Of a stretch of DNA of 64,000 nucleotides, positions 1 through 9,511 are shown in pieces. The position numbers and the translations under genes were made by a program. Where the stretch lies: positions 1 to 64,000 of the forward strand of contig CAYZTB010000007.1 in the NCBI GenBank assembly GCA_964481195.1, in the 5' to 3' direction. Positions within the stretch are counted from its first letter, which is position 1; each line of letters opens with the position of its first letter. The notes under the pieces are model-generated. The model saw nothing but the letters and a program-made list of their open reading frames with translations. It did no database searches and was not told the origin of the DNA. This stretch comes from Palsa-948 sp964481195 (GTDB lineage Bacteria; Bacteroidota; Bacteroidia; Palsa-948).

Positions 1-1
1 T

Positions 2-451
2 GGTTTAGAGCTGCATTTATTGAATATTTATAAGCTCATTGAAAGTTTCAAACCAAAATCTGTGGTCATAGATCCTATTTCAAGTCTTGTGGGAGAAGGT
101 GAGGAGCGTGAGGTTTCATCTATGATTACCCGTATGATTGATCTCTTTAAATCCAGGGGCATCACTACCTTTTTTACAAGTCTTGTTTCCGGAAAGTTTC
201 AAAGTAACCCAAGTGGAGAAATCGGTGTTTCATCGTTGATTGATACCTGGATTATTGTACGGATGGAAGAAGATAAGGAAGGAAAAAAACGTACCCGTGA
301 AGTTTTCATTGTTAAGTCTCGTGGCACCAACCATGATGGCGATGTGCACACATTTAATTTGAGTGATGATGGAATTATTTTGATGCCAACTGATAGTAAA
401 GCTAAATTAAGCACCAAAAAGAAAAAAAATGCTGAGAAAAATGTTGATTAG
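2..451 (+). CDS. KaiC-like RecA-superfamily ATPase, C-terminal part (5' end outside window)
   Basis: The frame is open from base 2, so only the last 149 codons are present. The Walker B strand SVVIDPISSL is followed by a RecA-like core containing FFTSLV and by the VKSRGTNHDGDVHTF segment, a signature of the KaiC/RadA-like family. These ATPases act as oligomers; outside cyanobacteria they usually sit beside signalling kinases rather than a clock. The tail is lysine-rich. The stop lies inside a run where the next reading frame could already begin at 429, so the downstream cheB is probably co-transcribed. No conclusion about a second KaiC domain is possible because the upstream part is missing. 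Confidence 0.85.
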   Translation, partial: GLELHLLNIYKLIESFKPKSVVIDPISSLVGEGEEREVSSMITRMIDLFKSRGITTFFTSLVSGKFQSNPSGEIGVSSLIDTWIIVRMEEDKEGKKRTREVFIVKSRGTNHDGDVHTFNLSDDGIILMPTDSKAKLSTKKKKNAEKNVD

Positions 452-473
452 AATGAAAAAAAGAATTAAATTC

Positions 474-1070
<597 letters not shown>

Positions 1071-1107
1071 AAGGACTTGATATTAAAGAAGAAATAATTT
1101 AAACACC

Positions 1108-2925
1108 ATGAAGCTACTTGATGATAAACTCGAACAAAAAATTTCTAGGTTGGAACTGGAGAATAAAAAGCTCGTTGACAAACTCAAACAAGCTGAAGAA
1201 TCTATTGAGGCCGATTTAACAAAACACAAAGCAGAAGAAAAAGAATTAAGAGAAAAAAATCAGCTATTAAAAATCACGAACGAGGAACTTACTGAAGCCT
1301 CGAATATATTGAAAGAAAATTCAAAGAGTCTGTTAAGAAATCAACAGCAATTTGAGGAAGCACAAAAAATCGCTCACATGGGTAGTTGGGAGTGGGATAT
1401 ACCCGCCAATAGAATTTCCTGGTCAGATGAGCTCTTCAGAATATACGGGTTATCTGCACAACAATTTATTCCAATAGCCGGCAGTGCGGTAAAATATACA
1501 CATCCGGATGACATAGAATTTGTAAATAAAATTACGGATTCTGCATATAAAGATAAAAAACCGTTTTCAATCAGCTATCGCATCATTGATTCAAAAGGGA
1601 AAGAACACGTTGTGCATGAAAAAGTTCAGGCGATAGTAAATGGCGATGGTGTTACCATTAAAATGTACGGCACTCTTCACGACATTACAGAACAAAAAAA
1701 AGTGGAGGAGCTCACAAAAGAGAAAAAACTGTCAGAGGAATTATCAATTGCCAAAGATCAATTTTTTTCAAGTATGAGTCATGAAATACGTACACCTTTG
1801 AATAGTATAATAGGCTTTACCAAGCTCCTGCTCAAGAACGGAATTACTGAAACACAAAGAAAGCAGTTGCAGGCAGTGAAATCATCCGGAGACATTTTGT
1901 TGGTATTGATAAATGATATTCTTGATTTATCAAAAATTGATGCTGGCAAAATACACTTTGAAGAAACGGAATTAGAATTAGCCGAATTAGTTAATACAGT
2001 TACCACCAGTTTTGAAATACGGTTTGGAGAAAAGCATTTTAGAGTTATAAAAAAATACGATGATAACATTCCGAAAATAGTATTGGGCGACCCTGTCCGT
2101 ATTGAACAGATATTCCTTAACCTGCTTAATAATGCATTTAAATTTACTCCCGAAAGGGGGCAAATAAGTATCAATACTACTTTACAAAAAGAAGATGATG
2201 AAACAGCGAGTATTGAATTTAGTATTTCCGATACTGGTATTGGAATTCCACCGGAAAAATTAGGGACCATCTTCGAACCATTTCTTCAAGCCAACAACAA
2301 TACTTCACGAAAATACGGAGGCACAGGTTTGGGATTAAGCATTGTAAAACGTTTAGTGAAATTGATGGGTGGTACTATTTCTGTAAAAAGTAAATTGAAT
2401 AAAGGCAGCACTTTTTCTTTTATTCTTCCATTAAAAAAAACCACTGCTACTGAAGTCTCACAAGAGACTAAAGTTCTTCTTCGCACCAGCGAACTTCGTG
2501 AAATTGGGCATTTAAAAATATTGTTGGCAGAAGATGCGCTGTTAAACCAATTTTTAATAGAAACGATTATGCATAATTTCGATTTTGAAGTGGATGTAGC
2601 AGAAAATGGAAAAATTGTGATTGAATTACTGGAGAAAAATGATTACGATATAATTCTAATGGATTTAATGATGCCCGAAATGGACGGCTATGAAGCGACC
2701 GGATATATCCGTAATAAAATGAAACCGCCAAAATCATTAATTCCTATCATTGCATTAACTGCTGATGTAAACAACCAAGTTGTAGCAAAATGCAAAGAAG
2801 CAGGAATGAATGACTATAGTTCAAAACCCTTTAATGAAATTGAGCTGTTAAATAAGATGTCTCGACTTGTGAAAAAAAATAAGGACATAGCAGGCCTATC
2901 GACTGCTGCTCCAAACAGTAATTAG
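1108..2925 (+). CDS. Hybrid sensor histidine kinase (coiled coil-PAS-HisKA-HATPase-REC)
   Basis: A 605-residue cytoplasmic hybrid kinase with no membrane segment. Residues 1-85 are a charged coiled coil and about 88-195 a PAS domain. HisKA follows with phosphoacceptor His225 in MSHEIRTPLN. The HATPase region (about 330-440) has N box NLLNNAFKF, DTGIGIP and GGTGLGLSI. A C-terminal receiver has phosphoacceptor Asp519 in LMDLMMPEMDG. Phosphate would move from His225 to Asp519 and then to an HPt protein; a separate HPt is encoded at 10562-10960. The input signal cannot be read from sequence. It lies downstream of the KaiC-like ATPase and CheB, and the cheB-tail relic right after its stop suggests the kinase sits within a former cheB duplication. 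Confidence 0.93.
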   Translation: MKLLDDKLEQKISRLELENKKLVDKLKQAEESIEADLTKHKAEEKELREKNQLLKITNEELTEASNILKENSKSLLRNQQQFEEAQKIAHMGSWEWDIPANRISWSDELFRIYGLSAQQFIPIAGSAVKYTHPDDIEFVNKITDSAYKDKKPFSISYRIIDSKGKEHVVHEKVQAIVNGDGVTIKMYGTLHDITEQKKVEELTKEKKLSEELSIAKDQFFSSMSHEIRTPLNSIIGFTKLLLKNGITETQRKQLQAVKSSGDILLVLINDILDLSKIDAGKIHFEETELELAELVNTVTTSFEIRFGEKHFRVIKKYDDNIPKIVLGDPVRIEQIFLNLLNNAFKFTPERGQISINTTLQKEDDETASIEFSISDTGIGIPPEKLGTIFEPFLQANNNTSRKYGGTGLGLSIVKRLVKLMGGTISVKSKLNKGSTFSFILPLKKTTATEVSQETKVLLRTSELREIGHLKILLAEDALLNQFLIETIMHNFDFEVDVAENGKIVIELLEKNDYDIILMDLMMPEMDGYEATGYIRNKMKPPKSLIPIIALTADVNNQVVAKCKEAGMNDYSSKPFNEIELLNKMSRLVKKNKDIAGLSTAAPNSN

Positions 2926-3068
2926 ATTTCAGGAGTGATAAAACCGGCAGTAATCTTGATATACCCGGGGAAAGAATCACTCCGGTAGCAGGCTGTATTA
3001 ATTTCGTTTTGCCACTTAACAAAATTCCGGACAAACTAAAAAAAATAGCAAATGCAATTAAAATTTAG
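2926..3068 (+). pseudogene. Relic of a second cheB C-terminus
   Basis: In the frame ending with TAG at 3066-3068, the translation VAGCINFVLPLNKIPDKLKK closely matches AAGCVDFVLPPNKIPDKLKR at the end of the intact cheB (504-1070). Over 60 bp I count about 11 mismatches at the DNA level. Upstream of 2970 the match fades, and there is no start codon or catalytic motif. It is therefore a fragment left by duplication or recombination, not a gene. Confidence 0.75.
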
Positions 3069-3103
3069 AAACAAGTTTCAAAACCCGAATTCTTAATTGC
3101 ATT

Positions 3104-3310
3104 TTAAACAACCAAATTAAAATTCATTTTTTTGAATGAGCTATCAGAGGAGCTAAGTTGTTTTTTAAATTGCGTTTCTATATCAGCAAGATTTTTCCTG
3201 GAGCCATTGAGTTTTTGCCTTTTATACTGACGACAACCGATTTTAAGGATTTTTGATCAGTTGTCATCAGTATATACCGATCGAAAGATTTCCTTAATCT
3301 CATTTAGCAT
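3104..3310 (-). pseudogene. Stop-interrupted reading frame of unknown origin
   Basis: On the minus strand the frame from ATG 3310 runs 69 codons to TAA at 3104, broken once by TGA at codon 18. It begins MLNEIKEIFRSVYTDD, and the lysine-rich remainder looks protein-like. The first half coincides with the 96-bp repeat at 3221-3316, whose other copy also carries stops. It may be a decayed gene end, or a chance opening across a structured repeat. No family is recognised. Confidence 0.3.
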
Positions 3311-3316
3311 CGGTAT
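3221..3316. repeat. 96-bp two-hairpin repeat, copy 1
   Basis: This stretch matches the reverse complement of 57480-57574 along its whole length, with about 85% identity by eye and one indel. It contains two stem-loops: TATACTGACGACAA pairs with TTGTCATCAGTATA (one mismatch), and TACCGAT pairs with ATCGGTA. The arms are conserved in both copies, as in REP-like elements. Confidence 0.75.
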
Positions 3317-3329
3317 AGCCTAATAAATT

Positions 3330-3478
3330 AATTGTGTTTGACGGGACTCTCAGCAGGTAACTGATAACAGGCTCGTCTACCATTTCGTTGGTCATGGAAG
3401 GAGGGTTGGGGAATTTCCATGTTCCCGATGTCAGTTTTGCCAACCCGACAACCCATCAAGACCCCGTCAAACAGAATT
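3330..3478. repeat. Long inverted repeat abutting the phosphohexomutase stop codon
   Basis: GTTTGACGGG at 3336-3345 pairs perfectly with CCCGTCAAAC at 3463-3472, and the arms extend outward to 3330 and 3478 with one mismatch. The 117-bp interior holds a further CATGGAA/TTCCATG stem. It could fold as one branched RNA in the 3' UTR of the minus-strand mutase gene, or be a small non-autonomous element. No T-run typical of a terminator follows. Confidence 0.6.
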
Positions 3479-4927
3479 TCAAATAACTTCCAGTTCCACA
3501 TTGGAATGCAGCAAAGTTTGTTCTGCTGCTTTTAAAATAGAAAAGGCTCCATTGAGCGAACCTGATTCTGCATAATTCCTAAGCACAGGCTCCGTTCCTG
3601 AAGCGCGGATCATCAGCCATTCGTTCTCGTTAAAAAAATATTTATATCCGTCTGTAGATTCTGTGCGCTGTATTTTATATTCCCCAAAGGTTTTATAAGT
3701 ATTTTTTTTACAATTGCTTACAATTTCATTTTTCAGTTCTTCTTTCAAATGCAGGTCGGAACGCTCAAAAGAAAACGCGCCTACAATGGCGTACACTTCC
3801 TTAATGAGTTCCTGTAATGATTTTCCTGATTTAGCCATGTATTCCCAAATAGTCAGCCCAATCCAGATCCCATCCCGTTCAGGAATATGACCTTTAATGG
3901 CAATTCCCCCTGATTCTTCTCCTCCCAGCAGTACATCTTCTTTTATCATGATGGCTGCGATGTATTTAAATCCAATTTTGGTGACCTGCTGCTCCAAACG
4001 AAAATGTTTGCACATCTTTTCTATTTTGGGACTTACTGAAAAAGCAGTCACTACTTTACCGCGCATTCCCTTCTGTTCAAACAAATATTTTATCAGAAGT
4101 AAAATTATATGATTGGAATCAATAAAATTTCCCTCATTATCATATAATCCTATACGGTCTGCATCTCCATCGGTAGCTAATCCGCAATCAATTGTTTTTG
4201 TTTTCTTAATTAATTTTGAAAGCTCCTGTAAATTTTTATGAATAGGTTCAGGTGCCTGCTCATTGAAAGAAGGATTGTTCTCGCAATGAAGCAAGGTAAC
4301 ATCAGGAAATAAACGCTTAATCACATTTTGACCCGCACCGTACATGGCATCATAGGTAAAACGCAACCCGGACTTTTGTATAGCATCAATATCAAAGTTT
4401 GCTTTCACATGATCGCAATACATGGTTTCCAGATCAATATATTCTATCAGTCCTTCACCTACCAATTCTGTAATAGATAATTTTTCAAGATCTATAGAAT
4501 TAATCTCAGGGATCAATTTTTCTATCTCTTCCACTTTTTCAGGAAGCATAGGTCCGCCATAGCCTCCTTTGAGCTTGAATCCGTTATACGAAGGTGGATT
4601 GTGGCTGGCTGTTATGATAATTCCTATGGAGGATTTTTTATTTACGGTTCCGAGCGAAACCATTGGCGTGGAAACAAAATCTGTTGAAAGAAAGACTTTG
4701 ATCGAATTATTGCACAAAATTTTTGCAACGGTTTCAGCAAACAATTTCCCTCCGAAACGGGTATCATACCCAACTACAACCGAAGGTTGATTGGTTGATT
4801 GGTTGATCGGGTAATTAGTTAACAACCACTTTGCGGTTCCCTCTGCGACTCGTGCCACATTGTCTACGGTAAAATCCTTGGCTATGATTGCACGCCACCC
4901 ATCTGTGCCAAATTTTATTTCTGTCAT
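3479..4927 (-). CDS. Phosphoglucomutase/phosphomannomutase family protein
   Basis: A 482-residue alpha-D-phosphohexomutase that interconverts hexose 1- and 6-phosphates in the cytoplasm. All four family loops are present: the phosphoserine loop TASHNP (Ser108), the metal-binding loop DGDADR, the sugar-binding loop GGEESGG and the phosphate-binding loop RASGTEPVLR. Start 4927 (MTEIKFGTDGWRA) was chosen because the longer frame to 4978 has an unconserved lysine-rich leader. Residues 41-47 read INQSTNQ, encoded by a GGTTGATT direct repeat (minus-strand AATCAACC), an unusual insertion just before the VVGYDTR strand. Substrate (glucose or mannose) is not decided by sequence; glucan and mannan enzymes are both present in the window. 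Confidence 0.93.
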   Translation of the reverse strand: MTEIKFGTDGWRAIIAKDFTVDNVARVAEGTAKWLLTNYPINQSTNQPSVVVGYDTRFGGKLFAETVAKILCNNSIKVFLSTDFVSTPMVSLGTVNKKSSIGIIITASHNPPSYNGFKLKGGYGGPMLPEKVEEIEKLIPEINSIDLEKLSITELVGEGLIEYIDLETMYCDHVKANFDIDAIQKSGLRFTYDAMYGAGQNVIKRLFPDVTLLHCENNPSFNEQAPEPIHKNLQELSKLIKKTKTIDCGLATDGDADRIGLYDNEGNFIDSNHIILLLIKYLFEQKGMRGKVVTAFSVSPKIEKMCKHFRLEQQVTKIGFKYIAAIMIKEDVLLGGEESGGIAIKGHIPERDGIWIGLTIWEYMAKSGKSLQELIKEVYAIVGAFSFERSDLHLKEELKNEIVSNCKKNTYKTFGEYKIQRTESTDGYKYFFNENEWLMIRASGTEPVLRNYAESGSLNGAFSILKAAEQTLLHSNVELEVI

Positions 4928-5057
4928 ATTAATTATTTTTTGTTGTTTAAAATTTTCCTTCCGTTTGTAAAAACCCACTCAAAGTTTTTGTCAAACCAGC
5001 TGTTAAACCGGTTGATTGCAATTGCTATTTTTTTAAGTATTTTCATTTGGGCTATTT

Positions 5058-6968
5058 TTAATACCCTAGTATTTTAAGTTCAAGGCGCTCTCCCGATATT
5101 TTATCTTCTTCTGTATTTTTTTTATCATATTTGTTCTTCACCTCTTTCTGTTTTCCGGAATCTTTTTCTGTCACACGATCCTTACTAATACCTTTATTTA
5201 TAAGATAATCTACAACAGACTGGGCTCTCTTCCGGGCAAGGACAGCAAAGAAGCTTTTGTTTTCTTTCGTATCTATTAAATAGGATAGCTGGACTGACAT
5301 ATCTGTATACCTCGATAACAAAAGAAAGATTTTATTCAACTCTACCATAGAGGCAGGCAAGATGCTCGCTCTGTCAATATCAAAAAATACATTGCTTAAA
5401 ATAATTTTTGAGTCTGGGCCAAGTGGAGACATCAGGTCTACTTTATGCGTTTCGTAATAGTTGTCCTTTTTATTGAGGTCTATATTTTCCGAATGAAACA
5501 GATAGCCATCCGCTTCATATATAATATTATTATTTCTTCCTGGAGGAAGAGGTAGTATGTAATCTCCGGTTTTGTAATGTGAACTGTAAATACCTGAGAC
5601 TTCTCCCGTTTCATTATCTGTTACAGTTATTTTTACGTTTTTCGGTACCTTTCCATCTATGTCAATCACTTTGCCCTTCAGAACACTAAAAGGGAATTTT
5701 TTTTGATCTGTAAATGTTGCGAAGTATAGATCCTTTTTATTATATACTCCTGCTCTGATCGCAGCCGGGGAATATTCCTGATACGTTGTTGTAGTTGCGT
5801 AAAGTATATCATCCATTTTTGTTTTTGCCGGGTATCCAACCTTCTTAGGCTCAGACCATGTGCCATCAGTTCCGAGTGTGCTGCTGAAAACATCAAAGCA
5901 GCAGCTTTGCTTGTTTTTATTTGAACTGAAAAATAAAGTATGTTTGTCTGAATAAATAAAAGGCGCCTCTTCATCAAAGGATGTATTAATAATAGGGCCC
6001 ATGTTGGTTGCTTTTCCCCATTCTCCATTAGGTAATTTAGTACAAGTGTAAATATCCTTTCCCCCAAACCCTCCTGCCCGGCTGCTTGTAAAATATAAGG
6101 AATAACCATCGGCCGAAATATATTCATTGAATTCCCACCCTTTGAGATTTACTGGGCTGCTTAATTTTTCAGGTGAAGTCCATTTATTTTCAGATAACCG
6201 GCTAACGTATAAATTACCATCTCCTTTCTCATCTCTATAGATCAATACTATCTGCCCATCTAGTGAAGTAGCAACGGTGGCTTCATTGATGGTGGTAGTA
6301 GTATCAACGACTCTTTTAGTGAGATCGAAATCGGCATTCACAGGAATATAGAGGTCTTCAAAATATTTTTCACCTGCGGATAATTTATTTTTTATGCCGC
6401 CTGGTTTTTGAAATGTTAATGTCATGATGGATTGATCGGCAGATAAAGTAGAGACATACTCCATGTAACGGGAAGGTTGATCATTCCGGGAAGTGTCTAA
6501 CTCCTTTAATCTTTTACCAATCCTACACATTTCAATTTTCCAATTTATCTCCTCCAAGAGAGAGGTGTCTTTAGGCGCAACTAGATACTTCGGCTTATTA
6601 GCCAGAAATATTTTTTTAAATTTTTCATATGATGTAATTGCTAGATCAAATTTATTATCAAGAAAATAAGCATCGCCTTGGTATTTGATTGTAACTGCAG
6701 GTAAAGTAGTACCCACTGCTTTTGTAAGATACCCGGCAGCCTTTGCTTTTTGCGACCTGGAATTTAGATAACAAATTCCTGCTTTATAATTTAAATCCGC
6801 GTCTGATGGATAGTAGGTGAGCGAATCAAGATAAATGGGTAAAGCTGCGCCAAAACTATTATTGGAAAATAAATTATCCGCTTCAGCGTTTTTTTTCATA
6901 TCTGCTTGCCCCCATAGGCGAATGGTGCTGACCGAAAAAACAAATACAATTGTTGATAAGACTTTCAC
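5058..6968 (-). CDS. OmpA-family protein with TPR, PD40 propeller and regulatory-like domain
   Basis: A 636-residue secreted envelope protein. A signal peptide (about 1-22, ending LWGQA) is followed by TPR-like helices (25-125), PD40/WD40-like blades (about 165-420; for example SADGYSLYFTSSRAGGFGGKD), a carboxypeptidase-regulatory-like beta domain (about 430-505) and a C-terminal OmpA domain (about 520-636). This order is known from PorE-type proteins that anchor the type IX secretion system to peptidoglycan, but many paralogues with other roles share it. The OmpA domain is divergent: the usual GHTD motif is not evident, although LARKRAQSVVDYL is present. A receiver gene starts 2 bp upstream, so the two are co-transcribed. 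Confidence 0.85.
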   Translation of the reverse strand: MKVLSTIVFVFSVSTIRLWGQADMKKNAEADNLFSNNSFGAALPIYLDSLTYYPSDADLNYKAGICYLNSRSQKAKAAGYLTKAVGTTLPAVTIKYQGDAYFLDNKFDLAITSYEKFKKIFLANKPKYLVAPKDTSLLEEINWKIEMCRIGKRLKELDTSRNDQPSRYMEYVSTLSADQSIMTLTFQKPGGIKNKLSAGEKYFEDLYIPVNADFDLTKRVVDTTTTINEATVATSLDGQIVLIYRDEKGDGNLYVSRLSENKWTSPEKLSSPVNLKGWEFNEYISADGYSLYFTSSRAGGFGGKDIYTCTKLPNGEWGKATNMGPIINTSFDEEAPFIYSDKHTLFFSSNKNKQSCCFDVFSSTLGTDGTWSEPKKVGYPAKTKMDDILYATTTTYQEYSPAAIRAGVYNKKDLYFATFTDQKKFPFSVLKGKVIDIDGKVPKNVKITVTDNETGEVSGIYSSHYKTGDYILPLPPGRNNNIIYEADGYLFHSENIDLNKKDNYYETHKVDLMSPLGPDSKIILSNVFFDIDRASILPASMVELNKIFLLLSRYTDMSVQLSYLIDTKENKSFFAVLARKRAQSVVDYLINKGISKDRVTEKDSGKQKEVKNKYDKKNTEEDKISGERLELKILGY

Positions 6969-6970
6969 TA

Positions 6971-7336
6971 TTATACCTGTTTATCGTATTTCTCCAATTT
7001 TTCTGTAAGTTCTTTTATGCTGAAAGGTTTAACTATAAAATCATTTGCACCTGCTTCGAATGCAGCATCTAGCAACGGTTTATTATGCAGTACCGACATC
7101 ATTATGATTGGCGCTTTGTAAAGATTTACTGAGCGGAGAACATTCACTAACGATAATCCAGAAATTCCGGGCATCATAATATCACTGATAATAAGATCGA
7201 AAACTTCTTTCTCTGTAAATTTTATAGCTTGTTCGCCATTTTCAGCTATTATTGCTTTATGCCCTAAATTCTCAATGCTGTTTTGAAGCGTTTTAAGAGT
7301 AACTCTATCGTCTTCTATAATTAGAATGTTCATCAT
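6971..7336 (-). CDS. Stand-alone response regulator receiver
   Basis: A single CheY-like domain of 121 residues. ILIIEDD forms the acidic pocket, the phosphoacceptor is the Asp of LIISDIMMPG, and the conserved Lys is in FIVKPFS. There is no output domain, so it would signal by protein contact or serve as a phosphate sink. Start 7336 (MMNILIIEDD) is preferred over 7402, which adds an unconserved leader. It lies 2 bp upstream of the OmpA/PD40 gene in the same direction, a pairing that hints at envelope-linked signalling. Confidence 0.88.
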   Translation of the reverse strand: MMNILIIEDDRVTLKTLQNSIENLGHKAIIAENGEQAIKFTEKEVFDLIISDIMMPGISGLSLVNVLRSVNLYKAPIIMMSVLHNKPLLDAAFEAGANDFIVKPFSIKELTEKLEKYDKQV

Positions 7337-7547
7337 AGGTTGGTAGTTCTGGTATTTATTATTTTTATTTATCTCTATTTTGCTAAAGATACCCCCATTC
7401 AAAACGGCAAAGCCAAATATTCGATAAAAGGGTGTTTTAGCCAGTCCAAAACCGAAGCTTATTGCCGGTATCTATTTATATTTGTGTACGAAGTGATTCT
7501 TAGTTTTTATTACAAACAAAAAACCAGATTCCTGTTCCAATAATGAA

Positions 7548-8366
7548 ATGAGTAGCGCAAACAATACTTTTCAGAAGTCAGAAAATGACATCAGGATACT
7601 GGTGGTAGAGGATAACCTCCTCAACCAGAAGCTGGTAGGTTTTATACTTACTGATTGGGGATATAAATATGACATTTCTATCCATGGGAAAAGCGCGATC
7701 GAAAATCTTAGGCTTAACACCTATGATCTTATTTTAATGGATATTCAAATGCCTGAAATGAATGGGCATGAAATCACGGAATATATCCGGAAAAAACTAA
7801 AACTTGAGATGCCAGTCATCGCTATGTCCGCTCATGCGATGCCGGGTGAAAAAGAAAAATGTTTAAAAGTTGGCATGACGGATTATATTGCAAAGCCCCT
7901 CAATGAAACAGAATTATTAAACCTGATTACCCGATATCTTTTTTCAACTATTTCCAAAAACAGAATAAACATGAGCCCCATAAAGAATGATATCAAAAAC
8001 GTAATCAATCTGGATTACTTAATAGAATTGTCAAAGGGAAATATGATCTTTATAAAAGAAATGACTGATACCTTTCTTGTAGAAAACCCCAAAGAAATCC
8101 ATTCGCTTGAGAAGGCGATTCGTAACAGAAATTTTGGGCATATAAAACAAAGTGCGCATTTTCTGCAATCTTCTATCCCGTTTGTAGGACTGGATAAGAT
8201 TATTGAAAACGAGGTCTACGAAATAGAGCGGATTGCTGCAGACAGAGTGACCCTGCATAAAAATGAATCAGCTGACAGCAGTCTGTCAGATATTCAACAA
8301 ATAGAAAAATTATTTTCCAAAATAAAAGAAACTTGTGAGAAGGCTTGCCTGGAGCTCCAAGCATAA
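7548..8366 (+). CDS. Receiver-HPt two-domain phosphorelay protein
   Basis: A 272-residue protein with an N-terminal receiver (about 15-130; phosphoacceptor Asp65 in LMDIQMPEMNG; Lys in IAKPLNE) and a C-terminal HPt domain (about 155-270; His204 in SAHFLQSS). The usual Lys after the HPt histidine motif (AHxLKSS) is Gln here, but the histidine remains. It has the parts needed to relay phosphate between a hybrid kinase and a final receiver without being a kinase. It is divergent from the receiver at 6971-7336 and convergent with the receiver operon ending at 8397. Confidence 0.9.
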   Translation: MSSANNTFQKSENDIRILVVEDNLLNQKLVGFILTDWGYKYDISIHGKSAIENLRLNTYDLILMDIQMPEMNGHEITEYIRKKLKLEMPVIAMSAHAMPGEKEKCLKVGMTDYIAKPLNETELLNLITRYLFSTISKNRINMSPIKNDIKNVINLDYLIELSKGNMIFIKEMTDTFLVENPKEIHSLEKAIRNRNFGHIKQSAHFLQSSIPFVGLDKIIENEVYEIERIAADRVTLHKNESADSSLSDIQQIEKLFSKIKETCEKACLELQA

Positions 8367-8368
8367 AG

Positions 8369-8388
8369 TGCCTTTGTAGAATAAGGCA
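8369..8388. terminator. Small hairpin between convergent genes
   Basis: TGCCTT pairs with AAGGCA across an 8-nt loop in the 30-bp space between the convergent stops at 8366 and 8397. The stem is short and the T-run weak, so terminator function is only probable. Confidence 0.35.
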
Positions 8389-8396
8389 AAGTCAGA

Positions 8397-8927
8397 TTAA
8401 TCTATACCAAATGCCATAGGATTAATTATCTTGAGGATTATTATCCCTCCAAAAAATAATGCAATAAACACAAGTATTGTTATAACAAAACGTTTATATA
8501 TTATTGCCTCACTCTTTACGGCCATCATTTTAAAAAGATTGTTCAGTGAATTATTTATTTTTTTAAATTTTGATTCCGTTTTAACAATATAATCGAATGC
8601 CCCGTGTTTAAACGATTTTATAGCAATATCAATACGATCGTCACCGGTTAGCATGAGGACGCTGGTTTCCGGAGATTCTTTTTTTATCCAATCTAAGACC
8701 TTAATTCCGTCTGCAGCATCCAGGAACTTACTGTTAAGATGATAATCAAGAATAACCACATCGGGTTTTACTTCTTTAAATTTTATCATGCAGGTTTCTC
8801 CTGTTATAAAAGAATGAACCTGAATGGGCTTCTTCTCAAAAGTAGTTTCTAAGTCAGCTTGCAACTCCAGCGCAAAAGCTTTGTTGTCTTCTACAATAAA
8901 TATTTTAATCGGGTTTTGATTTTTCAT
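8397..8927 (-). CDS. Receiver with C-terminal membrane anchor
   Basis: A 176-residue protein. The receiver covers about 1-130 with phosphoacceptor Asp61 in VVILDYHLNS, IVEDN at the start and Lys in YIVKTES. A hydrophobic helix follows at about 147-167. The topology suggests a cytoplasmic receiver tethered to the inner membrane. The DYxLNS block replaces the usual DxxMPxxxG and is shared with receivers at 8987, 9512, 9993, 17785, 18450 and 27216. It is the last gene of the operon that starts with the four-PAS hybrid kinase. Confidence 0.88.
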   Translation of the reverse strand: MKNQNPIKIFIVEDNKAFALELQADLETTFEKKPIQVHSFITGETCMIKFKEVKPDVVILDYHLNSKFLDAADGIKVLDWIKKESPETSVLMLTGDDRIDIAIKSFKHGAFDYIVKTESKFKKINNSLNNLFKMMAVKSEAIIYKRFVITILVFIALFFGGIIILKIINPMAFGID

Positions 8928-8986
8928 AGTAATGATTTTAAGTCATGTTAGTAATATGTTCGGTGTATTTCAAGTAATAATATTGG

Positions 8987-9418
8987 TTATTTTTTCTGGT
9001 CTATATCTGAAATTATTTCATGCTGAAAAACATCCTTAATGAACTGCTCTACTTTTCCAAATGCCTGTTCATCTTTATTGACATATTTGCATCCATATTT
9101 TGTGAGTGTTTTTGAAACAACATCAAATTCTTTTTGAGCGCTCAACAATATAATATTAGCATCGGGGTTTGTGCTTTTTATTTTTTTAATTATTGATAGT
9201 CCGGTGGCTGCATCACTTTGAATAGAGTTTAATAAATGATCTATGATAATGACAGTTGGATTTAGATACATATCCATTAAACTTGCTTCTCCGATCGGAA
9301 AAATTTTAATTTCGATCACATCAGAAAATTTTAATTTTAAATATTCTTCTAATAATTTGGCGTAAGCAGCATTATCTTCAACTATGAAAATAATTTTGGG
9401 ATTTGATAGCTGTGTCAT
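8987..9418 (-). CDS. Stand-alone receiver (DxLLNS type)
   Basis: A 143-residue single receiver: FIVEDNAAY start, phosphoacceptor Asp60 in VIIIDHLLNS, and conserved Lys in YVNKDEQ. There is no output domain or membrane helix. It is most like the neighbours at 9512 and 17785, and the tandem arrangement suggests gene duplication. It lies in the hybrid kinase operon, 93 bp after the preceding gene, so a private leader is possible. Confidence 0.87.
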   Translation of the reverse strand: MTQLSNPKIIFIVEDNAAYAKLLEEYLKLKFSDVIEIKIFPIGEASLMDMYLNPTVIIIDHLLNSIQSDAATGLSIIKKIKSTNPDANIILLSAQKEFDVVSKTLTKYGCKYVNKDEQAFGKVEQFIKDVFQHEIISDIDQKK

Positions 9419-9511
9419 AGTGAATATATGAATGTTTATAGTTGATTAGTTTGTAGTAGGTTCATTTAAGCAAAGAAGTAAAGCGACTATTTTTCTGTTT
9501 AATTATTGATA

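Noticed and set aside
7480..7540. Possible further copy of the shared element before the receiver-HPt gene
   Set aside because: GTGTAC and TTACAA words occur but not with the 21-bp spacing.
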